From positions 1 through 5,126 of the forward strand of contig USCK01000131.1 of the NCBI GenBank assembly GCA_900553205.1: a DNA stretch of 5,126 nucleotides. The letters run 5' to 3'. Both the position numbers and the translations under genes were made by a program. The notes beneath the pieces are model-generated. The model had not been told where the DNA came from and did not search any database. It was given only the letters and a program-made list of their open reading frames with translations. This DNA is from an uncultured bacterium (GTDB lineage Bacteria > Cyanobacteriota > Vampirovibrionia > Gastranaerophilales > Gastranaerophilaceae). This document shows positions 1 to 4,914 of the stretch, in pieces (the stretch's first letter is position 1; the number at the start of each line of letters is the position of its first letter).

Positions 1-1
1 A

Positions 2-1741
2 GACAAAAACACAAGAGAAGTTTTTGGTGATTATATTGATATTTATGATATGACACAAGCTGTTGAAGATGGTGCGACTCGCCCTGTTTATTATGAAAGC
101 AGAGTTGTAAAACTTCAACTTGACCCTGCGACACTTGCTCTTATTGATAAAGAATATGATTTGATGGCACTAAATGCAGATGAAGAAGTTGTTGAACAAA
201 GCAAACGAGAATTAAGTCAAATGGAAACTGTTTTGGGTGATGATAGCACAATTAATTCTTTGGTAGATGATATTCTAAGCCACTACGAAAACAACAGAGA
301 AAATCTTTTGACAGGAAAAGCAATGATTGTTGCTTATTCTCGACCTATTGCCATGAAAATTTATAATAGAATACTTGAATTAAGACCAAGTTGGGGAGAA
401 AAGAACAAAGAAAAAATTGCCGTTGTAATGACATCAGGAAACAATGACCCAGAAGAATGGCGTGATATTATCGGGAACAAAGCATATAAAACAGAGCTTG
501 CAAAAAGATTTAAAGATAACAATGATACATTAAAAATTGCTATCGTTGTTGATATGTGGCTAACAGGTTTTGATGTTCCATCATTAGCCACAATGTATGT
601 TTATAAGCCAATGAGCGGACATAATTTGATGCAGGCAATTGCTCGTGTAAACCGAGTATTTAAGGATAAGGAAGGTGGATTGGTTGTTGATTATGTCGGC
701 ATTGCAACAGCACTAAAACGAGCAATGAATGATTACACTGCAAGAGATAGAAAAGCATACGGTAATCCTGATATATCCCAAATTGCATATCCAAAATTCA
801 TTGAAAAATTAGAAGTTTGTCAAGATTTGTTCCATGGCTATGATTTTTCTAAATTTACAACAGGCAGTGATTTAGATAGAGCAAAAACTATTAGTGGTGC
901 AGTAAACTTTATTATTGCTCCAAGTATGCAGGATAGAAAAGAGTCTTTCCAAAAAGAAGCGTTATTGTTACATCAAGCCTTGTCTTTATGTTCTTCAATA
1001 GTTGATGAAAAAGACAGAATTTTGGCTGCATTTTTTGAATCTGTAAGAGTGTTATTAAATCGATTATTGAATACAGGTATTGATAAAAAAATATCACTTC
1101 CTGAAATGAACGCAAGAATAAATGAATTATTGAAACAAAGTATAAAAAGCGATGGTGTAATAAATTTATTTTCGGATATAAAAGAAGAATTTTCATTATT
1201 TGACCCTAAATTTTTAGATGAAATTTCAAAAATGAAAGAAAAAAATCTTGCAGTAGAAATATTAAAGAAATTACTTGCAGAACAAATTTCGTGTTATAGA
1301 AGAACAAATTTTGTAAAATCAGAAAAATTTAGCGAACTTATTCAAGCTGCAATGAACAAATATATAAATGGTTTAATTACAAATGCAGAAGTTATTGAAG
1401 AACTCTTAAAAATTGCAAAACAAATCAAAGAAGGTTCGCAACCTATTGGGGATTTGAACGATGAAGAAATCGCATTTTATGATGCATTAACAAAACCTCA
1501 AGCCGTAAAAGATTTTTATAAAAACGAAGAGTTGATAAATATGACAAAAGAACTAACCGATTCTTTAAGACGAAACAAAACTATTGACTGGCAAAAGAAA
1601 GAATCTGCTAGGGCAAATATGAGAAGAATTATTAAAAGACTTCTAAAGAAATACAATTATCCACCAGAAGAAACACAAGATGCGTTACAAACAGTAATGA
1701 CTCAATGTGAACTTTGGACAGATAAATTAATGGTTGTATAA
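2..1741 (+). CDS. hsdR: Type I restriction enzyme R subunit (HsdR), C-terminal part, 5' end outside window
   Basis: This is the motor and cleavage subunit of a type I restriction-modification complex, which translocates unmodified DNA by ATP hydrolysis and cuts it. The frame is open to the left edge, so the ATG at 50 is internal: the residues before it (VFGDYIDIYDM) run into QAVEDGATRPVYYESR, a block typical of HsdR. Seen in order: helicase motif IV-like MIVAYSR (from ~323), motif V DMWLTGFDVP (from ~551) and motif VI QAIARVNRVF (from ~632). A long helical C-terminal region follows, fitting the family's T1RH-like C-terminal domain (DUF3387). The tail around KRLLKKYNYPPEE is also HsdR-like and suggests the EcoR124/HindI branch. 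About 579 codons are present of a usual ~1000, so the nuclease domain and Walker A/DEAD motifs must lie upstream. No frameshift or internal stop is seen. HsdM and HsdS are not in the window; in many such loci they lie upstream. Confidence 0.95.
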   Translation, partial: DKNTREVFGDYIDIYDMTQAVEDGATRPVYYESRVVKLQLDPATLALIDKEYDLMALNADEEVVEQSKRELSQMETVLGDDSTINSLVDDILSHYENNRENLLTGKAMIVAYSRPIAMKIYNRILELRPSWGEKNKEKIAVVMTSGNNDPEEWRDIIGNKAYKTELAKRFKDNNDTLKIAIVVDMWLTGFDVPSLATMYVYKPMSGHNLMQAIARVNRVFKDKEGGLVVDYVGIATALKRAMNDYTARDRKAYGNPDISQIAYPKFIEKLEVCQDLFHGYDFSKFTTGSDLDRAKTISGAVNFIIAPSMQDRKESFQKEALLLHQALSLCSSIVDEKDRILAAFFESVRVLLNRLLNTGIDKKISLPEMNARINELLKQSIKSDGVINLFSDIKEEFSLFDPKFLDEISKMKEKNLAVEILKKLLAEQISCYRRTNFVKSEKFSELIQAAMNKYINGLITNAEVIEELLKIAKQIKEGSQPIGDLNDEEIAFYDALTKPQAVKDFYKNEELINMTKELTDSLRRNKTIDWQKKESARANMRRIIKRLLKKYNYPPEETQDALQTVMTQCELWTDKLMVV

Positions 1742-1761
1742 AAACAATTTTGTACAACCAT
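1730..1761. repeat. Inverted repeat spanning the hsdR stop codon
   Basis: ATGGTTGTA (1730-1738) is perfectly repeated in inverse as TACAACCAT (1753-1761), with a 14-base spacer that begins with the TAA stop. As RNA it forms a 9-bp hairpin that includes the last two codons. No run of T follows directly, so it is not a classical intrinsic terminator. It could protect the mRNA 3' end or be a protein-binding or recombination site; the function is not shown. Confidence 0.6.
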
Positions 1762-1852
1762 TAGTGCAGATATTGTTGCTTTTGTGGGTTTGTCTGTATG
1801 TCCTCTTTGTTGGAAATTTGTTAAATAAAACTCATTTTAAAATCAATATTAG

Positions 1853-1897
1853 TTTTTCTCAAAATCCTTTGGAAATTTTTCTCAAACCTGTTGAGAA
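1853..1897. repeat. Short direct repeat and hairpin between hsdR and tRNA-Leu
   Basis: TTTTTCTCAAA occurs at 1853-1863 and again at 1876-1886. The second copy overlaps a 7-bp inverted repeat, TTCTCAA (1879-1885) with TTGAGAA (1891-1897), around a 5-base loop. In + orientation the hairpin is followed by a short TTTATAAG stretch, so it could be a weak hsdR terminator. The rest of 1762-1911 is AT-rich and shows no gene. Confidence 0.35.
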
Positions 1898-1911
1898 TTT
1901 ATAAGCATAAT

Positions 1912-1943
1912 AAAAGACAGGATAAAAAACTATCCTGTCTTTT
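1912..1943. terminator. Bidirectional intrinsic terminator between hsdR and tRNA-Leu
   Basis: AAAAGACAGGATA (1912-1924) pairs perfectly with TATCCTGTCTTTT (1931-1943) around a 6-base loop, a 13-bp stem. On the - strand it starts 6 bases after the tRNA-Leu discriminator base and ends in TTTTATTAT, as expected for a tRNA terminator. On the + strand the stem ends in TTTT followed by AAAAATT, so it should also stop transcription arriving from hsdR. The convergent arrangement of the two genes fits a shared terminator. Confidence 0.88.
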
Positions 1944-1949
1944 AAAAAT

Positions 1950-2028
1950 TGGGCATGAAGAGACTCGAACTCCCACGCTTTCGCACTAGTTCCTAAGACT
2001 AGCGTGTCTACCATTCCACCACATGCCC
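1950..2028 (-). tRNA. tRNA-Leu, anticodon UAG
   Basis: The - strand folds into a class II tRNA. The acceptor stem GGGCATG (2028-2022) pairs with CATGCCC (1957-1951), and A at 1950 is the discriminator, the base leucine tRNAs carry. The D-arm contains GGAATGGTAGACAC. The anticodon stem CTAGT/ACTAG closes the 7-base loop CTTAGGA, which places anticodon TAG at 1995-1993 and reads CUA codons (and other CUN by wobble). A variable arm (GCGAAAGC) and a T-arm with loop TTCGAGT follow. The T-stem has two G-U pairs. At 79 bases it is a little short for tRNA-Leu, but every arm pairs. CCA is not encoded. It has its own promoter about 160 bases upstream and a terminator directly behind. Confidence 0.95.
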
Positions 2029-2037
2029 ATATTCATA

Positions 2038-2068
2038 ACCACATGTCATATTTAATTATCAAAATTGC
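2038..2068 (-). repeat. Direct repeat, copy 2 (tRNA-proximal), includes a stub of the tRNA 5' end
   Basis: This copy matches 2143-2174 over its full length, with one base missing (a C after 2047 relative to the other copy). On the - strand it reads GCAATTTTGATAATTAAATA, then TGACATGTGGT. The last part imitates the first bases of the tRNA-Leu gene (GGGCATGTGGT) but leads directly into TATGAATAT and the real tRNA. It therefore looks like a start that lost its body. Confidence 0.85.
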
Positions 2069-2153
2069 TTTTAGGTTCCTTTCGAAACCTGAGCGTGTCT
2101 ACCCCTCTCCTCGAAGATACTTAATCTTCTCGTCGGCAGAGTACCACATGTCC
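2067..2153 (-). other. tRNA-Leu-like diverged segment with two hairpins in the tRNA leader (relic or structured RNA)
   Basis: On the - strand it begins GGACATGTGGT (from 2153), one base different from the 5' end of tRNA-Leu. It contains an exact 12-base match to the tRNA D-arm region (GGTAGACACGCT, 2103-2092 versus 2012-2001). Between these two blocks the tRNA has 6 bases, whereas this segment has about 39, including a 6-bp hairpin GAAGAT/ATCTTC (2113-2129) with outer CTCT/AGAG pairing (2105-2108 with 2138-2141). After the D-arm match, the anticodon arm is replaced by a 7-bp hairpin, AGGTTTC-GAAA-GGAACCT (2090-2073), closed by a GNRA tetraloop. No T-arm and no 3' acceptor strand can be found, so it is not a working tRNA. 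The GNRA hairpin recalls the tip of SRP RNA, but the conserved GCAG of that domain is absent. No known riboswitch family is recognised. Confidence 0.55.
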
Positions 2154-2174
2154 ATATTTAATTATCAAAATTGC
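2143..2174 (-). repeat. Direct repeat, copy 1 (promoter-proximal)
   Basis: This is the 32-base partner of 2038-2068, differing by one inserted base. The two copies lie 105 bases apart and flank the tRNA-like hairpin segment. On the - strand the repeat holds an AT-rich leader followed by the first bases of a tRNA-Leu-like gene, consistent with tandem duplication of a leader-plus-tRNA unit. Confidence 0.85.
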
Positions 2175-2196
2175 CAAGTTTTCTAGCAACTCTCAA

Positions 2197-2225
2197 ATTA
2201 TATACAAAAAATTATATTTTTGCAA
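2197..2225 (-). promoter_or_regulatory. Sigma-70-type promoter for the tRNA-Leu transcript
   Basis: On the - strand, TTGCAA (2225-2220) is separated by exactly 17 bases from a perfect TATAAT (2202-2197). Transcription would start near 2190 and run through the repeat/hairpin leader into tRNA-Leu, ending at the hairpin 1943-1912. No other convincing promoter is seen nearer the tRNA. Confidence 0.75.
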
Positions 2226-2248
2226 CTGATTTAATTGAAAATTATAAA
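2220..2248 (+). promoter_or_regulatory. Possible divergent + strand promoter sharing the -35 box
   Basis: TTGCAA is its own reverse complement, so the same -35 box (2220-2225) can serve the + strand, where TATAAA (2243-2248) follows after 17 bases. It would start near 2255 and run antisense into the 3' end of the nucleotidyltransferase gene. No + strand gene lies there, and in such AT-rich DNA a chance match is quite possible. Confidence 0.25.
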
Positions 2249-2293
2249 GATATTCTATATATCTATCAAACAGTCTAATAAAATTTATAATAC

Positions 2294-2324
2294 CTTGATA
2301 TAATCTTACAAACTTTCTATCAAG
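2294..2324 (-). terminator. Weak hairpin at the end of the nucleotidyltransferase gene
   Basis: CTTGATA and TATCAAG (2318-2324 and 2294-2300) form a 7-bp stem with a 17-base loop that includes the stop codon. A competing 6-bp stem, AATCTT/AAGATT, overlaps it. Only broken T runs follow (TATTATAAATTTTATT). It is a plausible but weak terminator for the gene cluster. Confidence 0.28.
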
Positions 2325-3094
2325 ATTTTTAATTCACCGACAATAGAATCTAATATGCTTAAAGTTGCTTTATTAGGTTGTGCAAATAATCTTGATAAAT
2401 TTGTTTCAAATTTCTTAGGGAGTATTTTACAATTATTTTTTGTAAATTGTATCAAACGTTTTTCTCCTGGGTGTAATTGCTCGTTCAACGCAAATATTAT
2501 ATCGAAATAACTTGCTACAAATGCAGATATTCTATGATTTATACTAACAACATCTTTTCGTTCAATAGCCTTTTTGATTTGTTCATAATAAGAAGCAAAA
2601 GGTTTGTCCTTCATTAGCATCAAATTGCGTTTAATAATATTTTCTTTCAAAGCTTTGGGATACGAAGTATCTATTACTTTTTGCAAATTCCGTAACCAAT
2701 TATTTTTATCATGGATTATATTAAAGTTTTTTAGAGTATATAAAAAACAAGTAGTATAACCGTTTTGGGGATAGCATTTTACCCAAGTATTATCAACAAC
2801 ACTTTCAAACCAATCAACATTCCAATACATCACATCTAATTGTTTATTTAGCTTATCAACCAAATACTCATCACCTGCACCAAAATACTCACAACCTGAT
2901 TCATATTTAGAAGAAATTGATTTTATAATATTTTCTCTGACTTCTATAGAAACATTAGTTTTTGAAAAAATATAAATATCAATATCTGAATTCTTATCAG
3001 AAGTTTTTACAGTCGTTGAACCTCCTATAGCAACTGCTTCAACCTCTTGCAAATCAATATATTGATTTACTATTTCTTCTAATAAAGTACCCAT
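2306..3094 (-). CDS. Nucleotidyltransferase-fold protein, substrate unknown
   Basis: The N-terminal ~110 residues carry the Pol beta-type nucleotidyltransferase signature: GGS (residues 24-26), then SDIDIYIF with the two metal-binding aspartates D37 and D39, and a third acidic residue in QLDVMYW (D87). The C-terminal half is helical; its stretch around SAFVASYFDIIFALNEQLHPGEKRLI resembles the substrate-side helical domain of DUF4037 and aminoglycoside nucleotidyltransferase-like proteins. All three acidic residues are present, so it is probably active in transferring an NMP to a small molecule, RNA or protein; which one cannot be told. I chose ATG at 3094 (262 aa) because AGG lies 8 bases before it. 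A GTG at 3103 would add three residues but sits only 4 bases from the upstream AGG. It follows the small membrane protein gene after 57 bases, on the same strand, and no clear promoter is visible in the gap. Confidence 0.82.
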   Translation of the reverse strand: MGTLLEEIVNQYIDLQEVEAVAIGGSTTVKTSDKNSDIDIYIFSKTNVSIEVRENIIKSISSKYESGCEYFGAGDEYLVDKLNKQLDVMYWNVDWFESVVDNTWVKCYPQNGYTTCFLYTLKNFNIIHDKNNWLRNLQKVIDTSYPKALKENIIKRNLMLMKDKPFASYYEQIKKAIERKDVVSINHRISAFVASYFDIIFALNEQLHPGEKRLIQFTKNNCKILPKKFETNLSRLFAQPNKATLSILDSIVGELKILIESL

Positions 3095-3151
3095 AATGCA
3101 CACCTATCCTATTTTTGACAGTAACGATTAAATATATTTTTGGGGCAACAA

Positions 3152-3499
3152 TTACCCTTGTTTTTTTATTGCTTCTTGAAGAGCTTTTTCTAATACAACA
3201 ATCTTTGATTCAAGAACTTTTACCTTTGAAGAACTTTCATCTCTATCCACTCCTCGTCTTTCCAATTCTCTTTTGTATTCAACAAGTTGTTTTTCTTTTT
3301 TCAAATTCAAAAACGTCATCAAATAGATACCAACCACCATACTTAATGTCGAAACTGTAAGTATTACATAAAACAATTCAGTATGACTCATATTTGGATT
3401 ATGTGCCAACAACCCCATAAAGTTTGTATAACCTAAATATCCAAACTCTGCAAAAATCACTATATTCAAAACTATATATAAAAACATTCTCTTATTCAT
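3152..3499 (-). CDS. Small membrane protein with two helices and a coiled-coil tail (LapA-like architecture)
   Basis: A 115-residue protein. Hydrophobic segments at about 5-22 and 41-64 are followed by a charged helix (about 66-113), rich in K/E with leucine/valine spacing typical of a coiled coil. The expected topology is a hairpin in the inner membrane with the tail in the cytoplasm. The architecture matches the LapA/DUF1049 family, whose E. coli member works in lipopolysaccharide assembly control, but no diagnostic motif is visible, so this is only a resemblance. The start is secure: AAGGAG lies 7 bases before the ATG, inside the end of the rluD-family gene, whose stop is one base away. 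The two genes are therefore translated from one mRNA and probably coupled. The tail could tether a partner to the membrane. Confidence 0.8.
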   Translation of the reverse strand: MNKRMFLYIVLNIVIFAEFGYLGYTNFMGLLAHNPNMSHTELFYVILTVSTLSMVVGIYLMTFLNLKKEKQLVEYKRELERRGVDRDESSSKVKVLESKIVVLEKALQEAIKKQG

Positions 3500-3500
3500 T

Positions 3501-4436
3501 CTATTTCTCCTTAAGTTCGTTTTGTTTTAAATAATCCAAAACCTTTATCAACTTTTTATCCATTGGAATTTCTAGCTCAATTATCTCATTACCAAAGGGT
3601 TTTGTAAACTTCAACTTATATGCCTCAAGCACCTGTTCTTCGGTTTGAATCCTCATCTTCCCAAACCCATACAAAGTATCATTATACACAGGGTGTCCGA
3701 TATGGCTCATATGAACCCTAATCTGATGAGTTCTTCCTGTCCTAAGAGTTAATTCAACAAGAGTTGCATCAGTAAAATTTTCTAATACTCGCATCTCTGT
3801 GATACTTGGTTTTCCTTTTTCATCAAAAATTACGTCCATTTTTTGAGGTTTTGTTTTGTGACGTCCTATTGGAAAATTTAAGACTTTATCTTCGGTAATC
3901 ACACCTCTAACAACTGCTAAATATTTACGAATTGCAGTTTTTTCTTTTATTTGATTAGCCAAAAACTCGTGTGTTTGATTATTCTTAGCAACCATCAAAA
4001 GCCCAGAAGTGTTTCTATCAAGCCTATGTAAAATTCCTCTGCGAAATTCTCCATTGATATCAGAAAGATTTTCTCCATACCTATATTTCAAAGCATTTAC
4101 TAAAGTATTTTCTTTTTCTGTTGTCGTAGGGTGAGTCAACATGCCAGAAGGTTTGTTTACAACGAGCATATTTTCATCTTCATAAATTATATCTAGAGGA
4201 ATATTTTGTGGCGGGATATTGTGAAGTTCAGCCTCAAAATTACCACACTCAATAACATCATTTTCCCTCAGTTGATATGAGGGTTTTGCCGTTTTGGAAT
4301 TTACCAAAATCTCACCTTTTTTTATCGCAGATTGAATCTTTGAGCGAGAGATATCAACAAGCATTTCCGACAAATAAGCATCAAGCCTTTTACCTTCGTC
4401 ATTATAATCTATTATAAATTTTGAATTATTGTCCAT
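3501..4436 (-). CDS. rluD: RluD-family 23S rRNA pseudouridine synthase
   Basis: Converts uridine to pseudouridine in RNA; RluD in E. coli modifies 23S rRNA helix 69 (positions 1911, 1915 and 1917). The 311 residues fit the family length. An S4 RNA-binding domain occupies about residues 12-75 (RLDAYLSEML, then SRSKIQSAIKKGEILVN). The catalytic domain begins near IIYEDENMLVVNKPSGMLTHP. The catalytic motif HRLDRNTSGLLMVAKN carries the nucleophile D140, and GRTHQIRVHMSHIGHPVYND (from residue 234) is the second conserved block. Paralogues RluA, RluC and other RluD-like enzymes share these motifs, so the exact target uridine is inferred only from the S4 domain and length. It starts 7 bases after the lspA stop with a weak ribosome site, suggesting translational coupling. 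Pairing of lspA with an rluD-like gene is common in bacteria. Confidence 0.95.
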   Translation of the reverse strand: MDNNSKFIIDYNDEGKRLDAYLSEMLVDISRSKIQSAIKKGEILVNSKTAKPSYQLRENDVIECGNFEAELHNIPPQNIPLDIIYEDENMLVVNKPSGMLTHPTTTEKENTLVNALKYRYGENLSDINGEFRRGILHRLDRNTSGLLMVAKNNQTHEFLANQIKEKTAIRKYLAVVRGVITEDKVLNFPIGRHKTKPQKMDVIFDEKGKPSITEMRVLENFTDATLVELTLRTGRTHQIRVHMSHIGHPVYNDTLYGFGKMRIQTEEQVLEAYKLKFTKPFGNEIIELEIPMDKKLIKVLDYLKQNELKEK

Positions 4437-4443
4437 TGTAATA

Positions 4444-4914
4444 TTATTTCTTTGAGTAGTTTCTGAATAACATAAACATTATAACAATAACACTGACATT
4501 AATAAAAATATCTGAGATATTAAATACAGGGAAATTAATAAAACTAAGTTCAAAATAATCTCTTACAAACCCAAATGCTATACGCTCAAATAAATTACAA
4601 GCGATTCCTGATAACAACAATGAAATCATAAATACATTCATCATAGTTAATTCTTTGAGATTTTTGACTAAATAACAAAATATACCAATTATAGCCGTAA
4701 CTGCGAATATTATTAATACAATTTTATAGTCTTGCAAAATTGAAAATGCCGCACCTGTGTTTTCCATATAATTCAACTTCAAACCAGGTAAAAACAATAT
4801 TGTATCCTGTGATATTGCAGACAAATAAGTTGATGTATATAGATTAAACACTATTAAGAAAAATACTGATATAACAAAATAGACAAATTTATATGAGTTA
4901 CTTTGTTTGGACAT
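4444..4914 (-). CDS. lspA: Signal peptidase II (lipoprotein signal peptidase), divergent active site
   Basis: Cleaves the signal peptide of prolipoproteins after lipid attachment to the +1 cysteine, in the cytoplasmic membrane. At 156 residues it is the usual size, with four hydrophobic segments (about 10-32, 64-82, 90-106, 129-150). Conserved family parts seen: NTGAAFS (52-58), NLFER (107-111), FVRDY (117-121) and FNISD (131-135) with D135, the second catalytic aspartate. Oddities: the first catalytic aspartate of NxxDR is glutamate (E110, codon GAG), the preceding GGAxG is SGIAC, and the motif I aspartate and lysine of TM1 (as in DxxxK) are N24 and S28. It may still be active through glutamate or be altered in function. 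The start has a good AGAGGA site 5 bases upstream and overlaps the preceding gene by 17 bases. Confidence 0.9.
   Translation of the reverse strand: MSKQSNSYKFVYFVISVFFLIVFNLYTSTYLSAISQDTILFLPGLKLNYMENTGAAFSILQDYKIVLIIFAVTAIIGIFCYLVKNLKELTMMNVFMISLLLSGIACNLFERIAFGFVRDYFELSFINFPVFNISDIFINVSVIVIMFMLFRNYSKK

Noticed and set aside
361..591. 76-codon frame opposite hsdR
   Set aside because: It is antisense to conserved helicase motifs of hsdR; a shadow without its own signals.
912..1196. 94-codon hydrophobic frame opposite hsdR
   Set aside because: The leucine/phenylalanine-rich translation is what the complement of AT-rich helical coding sequence gives; no ribosome site.
2067..2103. SRP RNA (4.5S) domain IV, suggested by TCAGG plus a GNRA-closed hairpin and GGAA
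   Set aside because: The conserved GCAG on the 3' side of the internal loop is absent and the flanks do not pair into a long rod.
2067..2153. A second functional tRNA-Leu with anticodon AAG (loop TTAAGTA in the hairpin at 2113-2129)
   Set aside because: The hairpin could mimic an anticodon arm, but there is no D-arm of proper form, no T-arm and no 3' acceptor strand, and position 37 would be a pyrimidine.
2004..2186. 60-codon + strand open frame
   Set aside because: It lies across the tRNA-Leu 5' end and its repeats; its repeated peptide (around SYLIIKIAF and SIFNYQNCQ) is just the translated direct repeat. There is no ribosome site.
2029..2190. T-box or known riboswitch upstream of tRNA-Leu
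   Set aside because: No T-box sequence (AGGGTGGNACCGCG type) or other known riboswitch core is seen, and the downstream gene is a tRNA, not a metabolic gene.
3115..3360. 81-codon + strand frame with a membrane-like sequence
   Set aside because: It is antisense to the coiled-coil membrane protein gene, which has a strong ribosome site and tight operon spacing.
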